From Legionella wadsworthii DSM 21896 = ATCC 33877 (GTDB lineage Bacteria > Pseudomonadota > Gammaproteobacteria > Legionellales > Legionellaceae): a stretch of DNA of 64,000 nt. Where the stretch lies: assembly GCF_000701265.1 (NCBI RefSeq), contig NZ_KL370759.1, positions 1,167,398 to 1,231,397 on the forward strand, given 5' to 3'. Each line of letters opens with the position of its first letter. Within the stretch, counting starts at the first letter, position 1. The notes beneath the pieces were generated by a model. The model searched no databases, was not told the DNA's origin, and saw nothing but the letters and a program-made list of their open reading frames with translations. The position numbers and the translations under genes are program-made. This document shows, in pieces, positions 22,323 to 31,194 of this stretch.

Positions 22323-24686
22323 TTAGTTGCGTAACGGCTTGCCAGTTTCTAATAAATGACTAATCCGTGCTTGAGTTAATGGTGAATTCGCTAGAGTGAT
22401 AAATGCCTCTCGCTCTAACTTAAGCATCCAGTTCTCATCAACCAAAGTATTCTGATTGAGATTGCCACCACAAAGTACTGTTGCCAGCTCTGTAGCAATA
22501 AAATAATCATGTTTTGAAATAAATCCGCCTTCTAGCCAGTTGACCAAACCTGCCTGTAATCGAGCCTTCCCTTCGATTCCAACAATAGGAAATTGCTTTT
22601 TCAGGGGAGGCAAATAATTTTCAGTGTGCATCATATTTACCTTAGCTAATGCAACATAAAGTACTTCATCTGCATTCATTACATAACTGTCTGTTTTCCG
22701 CAAATAACCCATTTGTATGGCTTCAGGAGCTGAACCTGCCACTTGTGCGGTCGCTATTTGTTGGTAGTAATTTTGTATTATTGCCATCAAATCCCCAGAT
22801 TGATGAGCAGCAGCTCTCATCGCCATTTCTTTACATCCGCCTCCAGCAGGTATTACTCCCACTCCGAATTCGACTAAACCAGGATAAGCTTCAAAAGCGG
22901 AAACAACAGCATCGCAATGCATCATGAACTCACATCCCCCACCAAGGGCACGCCCTCTCAGCGCAGCAACAGTCGGAATAGAACTGTATTTAAGACGCAA
23001 TGCCGTCTTTTGAAATTGCGCGATCATGGATTCCAGAGCTTGCATTTTATTGTCCTTTATTAAATTAAGGACTCCTTTTAAATCAGCACCCGAAGAAAAA
23101 TTATTTTTATCCTGCTGATAAATAATTAATCCACGACATTGTTTCTCAGCAATTCCTATTGCTGCTTCAAGACCATCAAGAACCGCTTGTCCTATAGTAT
23201 TTGCCTTACTTTTAAAACTTACGACAGCAACATCATCCTGTAAATGCCATAAACGAATCCCATCATTTTCATAAAGGATAGGAGTTGGTTGTGACGGTTC
23301 CTTGATAACCCGATCCGTAAAATATTGTCGTTGATAAACAGGTAATTGGCTTCGTGGTTGATAATCTTTTGTTTGGGGTGAAAAAGCACCTTTTTCGGTA
23401 TAAAAAGTATCAATTTCAAAAAGCCATCCCGGCAACTTGGCTGTGCTCAGCGTTAATTTTTCTTGTATTGCCTGGTCAATGTACGTCCTCATTTTGCCTA
23501 AGTCGGCTAATTGCCAGGTTTCAAATGGACCTTGCATCCAGCCAAAACCCCAACGTATCGCTAAGTCGACATCCCTGACGTTATCGGCAATAGCCTCAAG
23601 TTGATACGCACAATAATGAAATAAATCTCTAAAACATGCAGCCAAAAACTGTGCCTGCTTGTTGTTAGAGTGAATTAAATTCTGCATTCGGCCTATGGGG
23701 TCAGGATTACCCATAATTGTTTTTACTTCATCACTGACAACAGGTTGAGCCGGACGATAAGTTGATGAACGAACATCATACACTTCAATGGTCTTTCCAT
23801 TTTTTCTATATATGCCTTGGCCAGTTTTTTGACCTAAATGTCCCTCTTTAATTAAATTAAGAAGCCATTCTGGAAGTTTAAAAATTGGATGCCAAGGATC
23901 ATCTTGTAGCTGTTGTTGCATTGTATGGATTACATGTTGCATGGTATCAAGGCCAACAACATCCATCGTGCGGAAAGTGGCAGATTTTGGCCTTCCCAAT
24001 AAAGGACCGGTGAGAGCATCCACCTCATCTAATCCCATCTCCATATTAAATGCATGATGGAGAGTAGTTAAGAGGGAAAAAACACCAATACGGTTGCCAA
24101 TAAAATTAGGGGTGTCTTTGGCACGCACTACTCCTTTTCCTAGATAACGCGTTAACCACGTCTCCAGGTTATCCACCAGCTCTTTATTGGTTGTTTCTGC
24201 AGGAATAAGTTCAGCAAGATGCATATAACGAGGTGGATTAAAAAAGTGAACGCCACAAAAATTTTCTCTATGCGCTTCGGGTAAAACAGAACAGAGTGAA
24301 TTGATACTCAACCCTGATGTATTACTTACCAAAATTGAATGTTTCCCCATATATGGAGAAATGCGTTTATATAAATCTTCTTTCCAATCCAATCGTTCCG
24401 CTATTGCTTCTATGATTAGATTGCATGAGGATAAATCAGGAAGATCCTGATCGTAATTTCGTGATTGCAATAGAGATGCCGATTGCGGGGTAGCAAGAGG
24501 AGAAGGCTTCAACTTTCCCAAGTTTGCTATTGCCTTATCTACCAATGCATTCGCATTCCCTTCTTTAGTCCCCAAATCATAAAGTAATGTTTCGATACCT
24601 GCGTTAATACAGTGCGCTGCAATCTGCGCCCCCATAACACCAGCTCCCAGAACTGCGACTTTTTTTATAAAAAAAGGTCCATGCAT
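22323..24686 (-). CDS. 3-hydroxyacyl-CoA dehydrogenase / enoyl-CoA hydratase, FadN-type domain order
   Basis: This multifunctional beta-oxidation enzyme has 787 residues. The NAD-binding domain comes first (V-A-V-L-G-A-G-V-M-G-A-Q-I-A at about 10-23), then the 3HCDH C-domain (D-T-P-N-F-I-G-N-R-I-G). The enoyl-CoA hydratase/crotonase domain lies in the C-terminal half (F-S-S-G-A-D-L-K-G and G-R-A-L-G-G-G-C-E-F). That is the reverse of E. coli FadB and matches B. subtilis FadN (about 789 aa). A GAGGA site precedes the ATG. It is followed by fadA; no acyl-CoA dehydrogenase is nearby. Confidence 0.93.
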   Translation of the reverse strand: MHGPFFIKKVAVLGAGVMGAQIAAHCINAGIETLLYDLGTKEGNANALVDKAIANLGKLKPSPLATPQSASLLQSRNYDQDLPDLSSCNLIIEAIAERLDWKEDLYKRISPYMGKHSILVSNTSGLSINSLCSVLPEAHRENFCGVHFFNPPRYMHLAELIPAETTNKELVDNLETWLTRYLGKGVVRAKDTPNFIGNRIGVFSLLTTLHHAFNMEMGLDEVDALTGPLLGRPKSATFRTMDVVGLDTMQHVIHTMQQQLQDDPWHPIFKLPEWLLNLIKEGHLGQKTGQGIYRKNGKTIEVYDVRSSTYRPAQPVVSDEVKTIMGNPDPIGRMQNLIHSNNKQAQFLAACFRDLFHYCAYQLEAIADNVRDVDLAIRWGFGWMQGPFETWQLADLGKMRTYIDQAIQEKLTLSTAKLPGWLFEIDTFYTEKGAFSPQTKDYQPRSQLPVYQRQYFTDRVIKEPSQPTPILYENDGIRLWHLQDDVAVVSFKSKANTIGQAVLDGLEAAIGIAEKQCRGLIIYQQDKNNFSSGADLKGVLNLIKDNKMQALESMIAQFQKTALRLKYSSIPTVAALRGRALGGGCEFMMHCDAVVSAFEAYPGLVEFGVGVIPAGGGCKEMAMRAAAHQSGDLMAIIQNYYQQIATAQVAGSAPEAIQMGYLRKTDSYVMNADEVLYVALAKVNMMHTENYLPPLKKQFPIVGIEGKARLQAGLVNWLEGGFISKHDYFIATELATVLCGGNLNQNTLVDENWMLKLEREAFITLANSPLTQARISHLLETGKPLRN

Positions 24687-24703
24687 TCTTTTTTCCTCGT
24701 GTA

Positions 24704-24779
24704 GCCTGGGTGAAGCGAAGCGTAACCCCGGTTAATTTTATATTCAATACACCTGGGTTACGCTTCGCTTCACCCAGGC
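24704..24779. repeat. 25-bp perfect inverted repeat, REP-like hairpin
   Basis: GCCTGGGTGAAGCGAAGCGTAACCC at 24704-24728 is exactly mirrored at 24755-24779, separated by 26 bases that contain further partial pairing (CGGT/ACC). It fills the gap between the ALDH stop and the fadB start. A degenerate relative with the same GCCT...AGCGAAGC core is at 46913-46978. This looks like a dispersed intergenic palindrome that could fold in RNA and affect ALDH-fadB read-through. Confidence 0.85.
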
Positions 24780-24801
24780 AACGACTATAATTTTGGATTA
24801 A

Positions 24802-26322
24802 TTAGGATAAATCAAACCGGATGCCCTGAGCTAAAGGCAGTTCATTTCCCCAATTAATGGTATTGGTTTGTCGACGCATGTATGCTTTCCAAGAATCGGA
24901 ACCTGATTCACGTCCTCCGCCAGTTTCTTTTTCTCCACCAAAAGCACCGCCGATTTCAGCGCCAGAGGTACCGATATTAATATTAGCGATGCCACAATCA
25001 CTTCCCCATGAACTTAGAAAATGTTCTGCATTTTTTAAGTTTTGCGTGAACATGGCAGAAGACAATCCTTGGGGCACATGATTTTGTAAAGCAATAGCCT
25101 CATCAATTGTATTAAAAGGTATCACATATAAAATGGGCGCAAATGTTTCTTCCTGTACAATATCCCAATGGTTTTTCGCATCACAAACTAAAGTCGGTTG
25201 GACAAAATTACCTGGACGATGAACTGGCTCACCCCCAAAAACGATGCGACCACCAGCTTCTTTAATGCGAGCAATTGCCTTTTTAAATTGATCTACAGCT
25301 TGCTCATCAATGAGTGGTCCCATTAAATTTCTTTTATCTAAAGGGTCTCCAATCGTGATTTGCTCATAAGCAAAACGTAAACGTTCTACAACATAGTCAT
25401 ATTTTGAATTATGAATAAATAGTCGACGTGTGGAAGTACAGCGTTGCCCCGCAGTTCCTACTGCCCCAAAAACAATTGCTGGAATTGCTAAATGCAAATC
25501 AGCAGATTCATCGAGAATAATGGCGTTATTTCCACCGAGTTCAAGGATGGTTTTTCCTAATCGAGCTGCAACTTTCGCTGCAACTTGTTTGCCCACAGCT
25601 GTTGATCCTGTAAATGAAATAAGCGGTATGCGCTGATCATGAACCATTTCTTCGACCACATCATGAGTTTCTGGGATAAAAAGACTAAATATTTCCGGGC
25701 AACCATTCGCGCTTAATACCGCATTGCAAATATGTTGAACCGCTATGGCACACAAAGGAGTTTTTGCCGAAGGCTTCCACAGGGTGACATTCCCGCAGAT
25801 AGCAGCCAGAAAAGCATTCCAAGACCAAACTGCAACAGGAAAGTTAAAAGCTGAAATAACACCCACAATACCATAAGGGTGCCACTGCTCATACATTCTA
25901 TGTTGAGGACGTTCTGAATGCATGGTATTCCCATACAGCATTCGCGATTGGCCTACCGCAAAATCAGCGATATCAATCATTTCCTGAACTTCTCCGTCCC
26001 CTTCCTGTTTCGATTTCCCCATTTCCAGCGAAACCAGACTTCCCAAAGCATCCTTATGTTCACGTAAGGCTTGACCAATCTGCCTGATAATTTCTCCTCT
26101 TTTAGGAGCCGGAACTTTTTTCCATTCATGTGCAGCATGCTGTGCACGAGTCATGATTTCCTGATAGTCTTTTGAGGTGCAGGTTGCAATTTCAGCGAGC
26201 TTTTCACCATTTGCTGGATTGTAAGAAATTAATTTATGATCATGAATTGCACTCTGCCAACCTTGACCACTAAATGCGCCTGAATTGACGGCGTGGATTT
26301 TCAAGCGTTTTAATATATCCAT
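24802..26322 (-). CDS. amaB: Aldehyde dehydrogenase, ALDH7/AmaB type (piperideine-6-carboxylate / alpha-aminoadipate semialdehyde dehydrogenase)
   Basis: It has 506 residues with the ALDH7 N-terminus and motifs. The cofactor region is [10 protein letters not shown], the general base Glu is in L-E-L-G-G-N-N-A, and the catalytic Cys is in G-Q-R-C-T-S-T-R-R (near 297). The N-N-A-I-I after the Glu motif is the ALDH7 version. The enzyme oxidises aminoadipate semialdehyde to aminoadipate in lysine breakdown. GGAGG precedes the ATG. The upstream gene is a lysine/saccharopine dehydrogenase-like enzyme, which supports this substrate. Confidence 0.85.
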   Translation of the reverse strand: MDILKRLKIHAVNSGAFSGQGWQSAIHDHKLISYNPANGEKLAEIATCTSKDYQEIMTRAQHAAHEWKKVPAPKRGEIIRQIGQALREHKDALGSLVSLEMGKSKQEGDGEVQEMIDIADFAVGQSRMLYGNTMHSERPQHRMYEQWHPYGIVGVISAFNFPVAVWSWNAFLAAICGNVTLWKPSAKTPLCAIAVQHICNAVLSANGCPEIFSLFIPETHDVVEEMVHDQRIPLISFTGSTAVGKQVAAKVAARLGKTILELGGNNAIILDESADLHLAIPAIVFGAVGTAGQRCTSTRRLFIHNSKYDYVVERLRFAYEQITIGDPLDKRNLMGPLIDEQAVDQFKKAIARIKEAGGRIVFGGEPVHRPGNFVQPTLVCDAKNHWDIVQEETFAPILYVIPFNTIDEAIALQNHVPQGLSSAMFTQNLKNAEHFLSSWGSDCGIANINIGTSGAEIGGAFGGEKETGGGRESGSDSWKAYMRRQTNTINWGNELPLAQGIRFDLS

Positions 26323-26382
26323 TAAATACCTCCATAGTTACCCGAAGCTATAGGAAAATACCCCGAGAATGGTAATTATCAA

Positions 26383-27471
26383 TTAGGCGTAATAGTGACC
26401 AAAGCGATTTTCAAGAACATCCATTAGCTTAAATTTCTCTTGCAGAATCAAGCCTCTATATTCATTTTCTTGTCCAAGAACGAGATCGACTACAGCACAT
26501 ACACCTGAAGCAGTACTAATTTGAATTGCTGACCACTCCAAGCCACAAATTTCTGCGGGATATATTTTTTTTACATAATTCTTTTCGGTTAATTCACCAC
26601 GTTTAATTCCCTCAACAGAAACATAAACAATGACAAGATCTTGGTAAGTTTTCGGGACAGCATTTTCCAAAATCTGCTTTAAGGTAGGTCTATCTTGATT
26701 TAAGCGCAAATCATTCATTAAAAAACGCATTTTGGAGCAATGGCCTGGATAACGCATTGTTTTATAATTCATGGTTTGGACTTGGCCTGCGTATAATTCG
26801 GCCAAACTTCCTAAGCCACCTGAAGTATTAAATGCTTCATACTCACATCCATCAATCTGTATGGTCTCTAATCCTTCTAAAGGTGCCACTGTAACCGCTT
26901 TTCCATATTTAATGGCATAACATGGATTACCATATTCGTTTATCACTCCATCAGTAGACCAGGTTAAGGAATATTGCAGCGCATTATTCGCATTTTGCGG
27001 TAGTGCCCCTACACGTAATTTCACATGATGGCACTCTTCGAATTCTTGCATTAAGCTATTTGCTGCAATGCTGATAAAACCAGGAGCTAATCCACATTGA
27101 GGAACAAATGCAGTTTCTGCATCAAGGGCGATTGCTTTGACTGCTTCAGTCACAGCGGTGTCTTCCGTGAGATCAAAATAATGTGCTTTAGCAGCTCTTG
27201 CGGCTTGGGCAACATAAGTATTTAAAAAATATGGAAGGCTTGAAATCACAGTCACTATATTATTCTTTTCCATATAGGCTTGTGTGGACTGCTGATCACG
27301 AACATCTAAGGCGACTGTTTTTATATTAGGAACTGCTTCCAACAGTCTTTTCACATCTGATCCATTAAAGTCGATGTCAACCAAATGGACCTGGTAAGAA
27401 CCGCTCTCAGATAATAAACAAGCGATTAAGCTACCAATTTTCCCTGCACCAGTAATCATTACATTATACAT
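26383..27471 (-). CDS. Saccharopine dehydrogenase-family oxidoreductase, possibly lysine 6-dehydrogenase
   Basis: It has 362 residues. There is an N-terminal Rossmann motif (M-I-T-G-A-G-K-I-G-S-L-I-A) and a C-terminal domain with F-V-P-Q-C-G-L-A-P-G-F and F-N-T-S-G-G-L-G-S-L, as in the compact lysine dehydrogenases and saccharopine dehydrogenases. Either enzyme yields allysine (aminoadipate semialdehyde), the substrate of the ALDH7 gene 60 bases downstream. GAGAGGG precedes the ATG. The family is firm; the choice between lysine 6-dehydrogenase and saccharopine dehydrogenase is not resolved. Confidence 0.82.
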   Translation of the reverse strand: MYNVMITGAGKIGSLIACLLSESGSYQVHLVDIDFNGSDVKRLLEAVPNIKTVALDVRDQQSTQAYMEKNNIVTVISSLPYFLNTYVAQAARAAKAHYFDLTEDTAVTEAVKAIALDAETAFVPQCGLAPGFISIAANSLMQEFEECHHVKLRVGALPQNANNALQYSLTWSTDGVINEYGNPCYAIKYGKAVTVAPLEGLETIQIDGCEYEAFNTSGGLGSLAELYAGQVQTMNYKTMRYPGHCSKMRFLMNDLRLNQDRPTLKQILENAVPKTYQDLVIVYVSVEGIKRGELTEKNYVKKIYPAEICGLEWSAIQISTASGVCAVVDLVLGQENEYRGLILQEKFKLMDVLENRFGHYYA

Positions 27472-27649
27472 TTAATCCCTCTCCCATTATAAAACGCAAT
27501 CATCCTACACAAAATATCAGGAATTTAATAGTATTCTTGAATGACAAAACAGAATCTTAAATATCGAGTTATTTTGATGTTTAAGGCATAATAGTGAAAA
27601 AGGACTATATTTTAAATGAGATTTCTAGAATCAAAAAGGAAGTTTGTTT

Positions 27650-29443
27650 ATGAAAAAATCAAAAAAAAAGTCAAGCAAATCCATTCTTAATATCCAAAAT
27701 CCCCTTCCTATTGAATCAGAAAAAACGGATTATGATGGTTTAAGCTTCGATAGATTATTTCACGCAACAATCATTCAATTATGTAACTGGATCTCTCCTG
27801 GTAACTTCATGATGTCATTTACCGACTGGCTTATTTATTTAATTTTTTCACCTGCCAAGAGAATCGATCTAAATAAAGACGCAATCCAAAAATTAGGTCA
27901 CTTATTGCTCTACTTGCAACAACAGTTTCAAGGGAAAAGTGATCCCTGCATTGATGTACGCCAGTCAGATCACCGTTTTCAAAATGAATTGTGGTCTCAG
28001 TTTCCATTTAACGTATATACCCAATCCTTCTTATTAACCGAAGCCTGGTGGGACAACGCGACAACACAACTACGGGGTGTTTCTAAACACCATGAAACAA
28101 TCGTCAATTTTGTAACACGTCAGATTTTGGATGTCTTCTCTCCCTCTAATGTGCCCGGAATGAATCCCGAAGTCCTCACTACATCCCTTACCGAAGGAGG
28201 CATGAATCTTTTGAAGGGTTGGAATAACTTTGTTGATGATGTTTTAAGGAAGCTCAATAACAAACCGCCAGCGGGAAGTGAGCAATATAAAGTGGGAGAG
28301 AATGTCGCTACAACTCAGGGAAAAGTGATTTATCGAAATGATCTGATTGAACTGATCCAATACAAGCCTGCGACACCTACAGTCTATCCAGAGCCCGTTT
28401 TAATTATACCTGCTTGGATTATGAAATATTACATTCTCGATCTTTCCCCTAATAATTCCATGGTTAAATTTTTAGTGAATAAAGGACATACTGTCTTCAT
28501 GATTTCCTGGAAAAATCCAACCTCTGAAGATCGGGATTTAGATTTTTCTGATTATGCAATGAGCGGAATCATGGATTCATTAAAGATTATCAATCAGGTG
28601 ATTCCAAACAGAAAAATCCATGCTGTCGGTTATTGCATCGGTGGAACCTTATTATCTATGGTGGCTGCAAAAATGGCGGCTGATAACGATGCCCGATTAA
28701 AAACAGCAACTTTGTTTGCAGCACAAACGGATTTTGAAGATGCGGGCGAATTGCAATTATTTATTGACGAAAACCAGCTTACTTATATAGAAGATATTAT
28801 GTGGGAAAAGGGCTATTTGGAAGGAGCACAGATGGCTGGTGCGTTCAACATGTTGCGATCCATAGATCTTATCTGGTCGCGAATCGTTTATGATTACCTA
28901 TTGGGAAAGCGACAAGAGATAAGTGATTTAATGGCGTGGAATCTAGATACAACAAGAATGCCTTACAAAATGCACAGTAAATATTTACGGAATCTATTTC
29001 TAAAAAATGATTTGGTTGAAGGTCGATTTAAAATAATGGATAAAACCATTAATCTTGCCGATATAAGAATACCCATTTTTGCTGTAAGTACAACAAAAGA
29101 TCACATTGCACCTTGGAAATCTGTTTATAAAATTCATTATTTCACAGACAGTGACATCACTTTTGTGTTAACTAATGCAGGACATAACACTGGCATTGTT
29201 AATGAACCAGGGGATCCTGGCCGTACTTATCAAATGTTAACTCATAGGTTAGACGACAAACATTTAGCCCCCGATGTGTGGATGGAAAGAGCGCCCCACT
29301 ATCAAGACTCCTGGTGGCTGGCTTGGGAGAAATGGCTTTCAGGTTATTCTGGGATAAAAAGAAAACCTCCTGAAATGGGAAGTCCTGAAAATCAGATAAT
29401 ACCTCTTTGTAATGCCCCAGGAACTTATGTATTAAAAAAATAA
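27650..29443 (+). CDS. phaC: Class I poly(3-hydroxyalkanoate) synthase
   Basis: It polymerises 3-hydroxyacyl-CoA (usually hydroxybutyryl-CoA) into storage granules. The frame opens at a TTG (27644), but AAGGAAG lies seven bases before the ATG at 27650, giving 597 residues with a Lys-rich N-terminus. An N-terminal PhaC domain (S-P-G-N-F near 49-53) is followed by an alpha/beta hydrolase core with lipase-like box G-Y-C-I-G-G (Cys near 329), Asp in T-K-D-H-I-A-P-W and His in N-A-G-H-N-T-G. All three catalytic residues are present. phaA, phaB and phasin genes are not adjacent. Confidence 0.94.
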   Translation: MKKSKKKSSKSILNIQNPLPIESEKTDYDGLSFDRLFHATIIQLCNWISPGNFMMSFTDWLIYLIFSPAKRIDLNKDAIQKLGHLLLYLQQQFQGKSDPCIDVRQSDHRFQNELWSQFPFNVYTQSFLLTEAWWDNATTQLRGVSKHHETIVNFVTRQILDVFSPSNVPGMNPEVLTTSLTEGGMNLLKGWNNFVDDVLRKLNNKPPAGSEQYKVGENVATTQGKVIYRNDLIELIQYKPATPTVYPEPVLIIPAWIMKYYILDLSPNNSMVKFLVNKGHTVFMISWKNPTSEDRDLDFSDYAMSGIMDSLKIINQVIPNRKIHAVGYCIGGTLLSMVAAKMAADNDARLKTATLFAAQTDFEDAGELQLFIDENQLTYIEDIMWEKGYLEGAQMAGAFNMLRSIDLIWSRIVYDYLLGKRQEISDLMAWNLDTTRMPYKMHSKYLRNLFLKNDLVEGRFKIMDKTINLADIRIPIFAVSTTKDHIAPWKSVYKIHYFTDSDITFVLTNAGHNTGIVNEPGDPGRTYQMLTHRLDDKHLAPDVWMERAPHYQDSWWLAWEKWLSGYSGIKRKPPEMGSPENQIIPLCNAPGTYVLKK

Positions 29444-29594
29444 TCCTGGATGGTGATTTAATTCCCAAAAATATGGTACAAAAATTTCAATTACATAACG
29501 GAAGATTGCTCATCAGATCCATAAATTATTTTTCTATTTCTTGACCAAAATTAAGTAGTCATTTATCTTATTATTTTATAATATTTTAACCACC

Positions 29595-31130
29595 ATGAAG
29601 CAAACCGCTTTAGCCAATTCTCTTTCATGGAACTCATCCATTCGTCTGAGTTATATTCAATACTTTTTTGTATTTATAGCAGGCCTGTTAGCGCCATTTG
29701 GTTTTGCTCCTTTCCACATACCTGGATTCATGCTGTTAAGCATGTCTTTTTTTTACTCAACTATTCAGGACACCTTACCTAAAAAAAGTTTTTGCCTGGG
29801 GCTTTTTTACGGAATTGGGTATTTCGGCTTTGGGGTGTCATGGGTTATTGTCAGCATTCACGATTATGGACACCTTAATTACATTATTTCGGGTTTAGTC
29901 ACATTAATCTTTATTATGTACCTCTCTCTTTTCCCCGCCCTCACTGCTTCTTTTTATAATTTACTTGAATTAAAAAATAGAAAAATTCTCTCTATAATCC
30001 TATTCTGCGTTTTATGGTGTTTCAGTGAATACTGTCGCTCAACTGTATTTACCGGGTTCCCCTGGCTACTAACTGGTACTGTCCTCATTGATACACCTAT
30101 AAAATATATTGCGCCTATTTTAGGGGTGTATGGATTAAGTTTTGTTTGCGTATTTATATCTGCGTTATTAGTTTTAGCTATGTCGCACAATTCTAAAAAG
30201 CGGATGTACTACCTTATTTTAATTGTATTACTTATTATTAGTCCCACACTTTGCAAAAATATTTCATGGTCACGAATTAAAGAAGAGCCAATTAGTATCG
30301 GTGCTGTTCAAGCCAATCTGTCTATGAGGGATAAATGGGATGAAGCTTTATTTTGGAATTTATTAAATTATTATGAAAAAGCAATAAACAAGCTTTTAGG
30401 AAAGCAATTAATCATTTTACCTGAATCAGCAATACCCTTGCCGGCTAGTTATTTAGACAAGTATCTTTCAAAATTGGATAAGCGGGCCCAAAAAGCAAAT
30501 AGTGCGTTATTATTAGGTATTTTACAGCCTACAAATGATAATGAAACTAACTTTTATAATTCAGTTATTGCCTTAGGACAAGCAAAAGGAAAAAAGTTTA
30601 AAAGACAATTAGTTCCCTTTGGTGAGTACATCCCCAAACCACTGGTAAAAATTAATCGATGGTTGAGTCTGCCAGAACCCAATTTGTTGCCTGGGAAAAC
30701 AAGACAACCGCTTATTAGAATTGAAAACCATCCTGTAGCCAGCCTCATTTGTTATGAGATTGCTTATCCAAGCATTTTACGCGAACAAATGCCAAAGGCC
30801 CAATGGATTGTATCGATTAGTGATAATGGTTGGTTTGGGCACTCTTTAGCCAGCTACCAACAATTACAAATGGCACAAATTTTATCTCTTCTTACTGGAC
30901 GTTATCAAATAGTCGTCAATAATGATGGGCTGTCCTCAGTCATTGATGCAAATGGAGACATTGTAGAAAGCCTTCCTCCATTTAGTTCAGGACTCCTGCA
31001 GAGTAGTATTTTCCCAGCTGAGGGAAGGACTCCCTGGATTATTTGGCATGAGTACCCAGTACTTATATTTTGCACATTTTTTCTTATTTTTATACTTTTT
31101 ATTCAACTACGTCGCTTATTCCAGCAATAA
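29595..31130 (+). CDS. lnt: Apolipoprotein N-acyltransferase
   Basis: This inner-membrane enzyme performs the last step of lipoprotein maturation, N-acylating the diacylglyceryl-Cys. About six to seven N-terminal membrane helices (20-215) precede a periplasmic nitrilase-like domain with catalytic Glu (L-P-E-S-A-I-P), Lys (Q-L-V-P-F-G-E-Y-I-P region) and Cys (S-L-I-C-Y-E-I-A-Y-P), then a final helix. Its 511 residues are normal. It runs into leuS on the same strand and supplies LptE and LolA-dependent lipoproteins. Confidence 0.96.
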   Translation: MKQTALANSLSWNSSIRLSYIQYFFVFIAGLLAPFGFAPFHIPGFMLLSMSFFYSTIQDTLPKKSFCLGLFYGIGYFGFGVSWVIVSIHDYGHLNYIISGLVTLIFIMYLSLFPALTASFYNLLELKNRKILSIILFCVLWCFSEYCRSTVFTGFPWLLTGTVLIDTPIKYIAPILGVYGLSFVCVFISALLVLAMSHNSKKRMYYLILIVLLIISPTLCKNISWSRIKEEPISIGAVQANLSMRDKWDEALFWNLLNYYEKAINKLLGKQLIILPESAIPLPASYLDKYLSKLDKRAQKANSALLLGILQPTNDNETNFYNSVIALGQAKGKKFKRQLVPFGEYIPKPLVKINRWLSLPEPNLLPGKTRQPLIRIENHPVASLICYEIAYPSILREQMPKAQWIVSISDNGWFGHSLASYQQLQMAQILSLLTGRYQIVVNNDGLSSVIDANGDIVESLPPFSSGLLQSSIFPAEGRTPWIIWHEYPVLIFCTFFLIFILFIQLRRLFQQ

Positions 31131-31141
31131 TCTATTGCTGG
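31121..31141 (+). promoter_or_regulatory. Perfect hairpin over the lnt stop codon
   Basis: CCAGCAATA and TATTGCTGG form a 9-bp perfect stem with a 3-base loop that covers the lnt TAA. No T-run follows, so it is not an intrinsic terminator. It may stabilise or process the lnt-leuS message. Confidence 0.45.
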
Positions 31142-31194
31142 CAGAGACAAGAGGAGTTATCCTTAGCGATTTAGAGTACTTATAAAATCGGACT

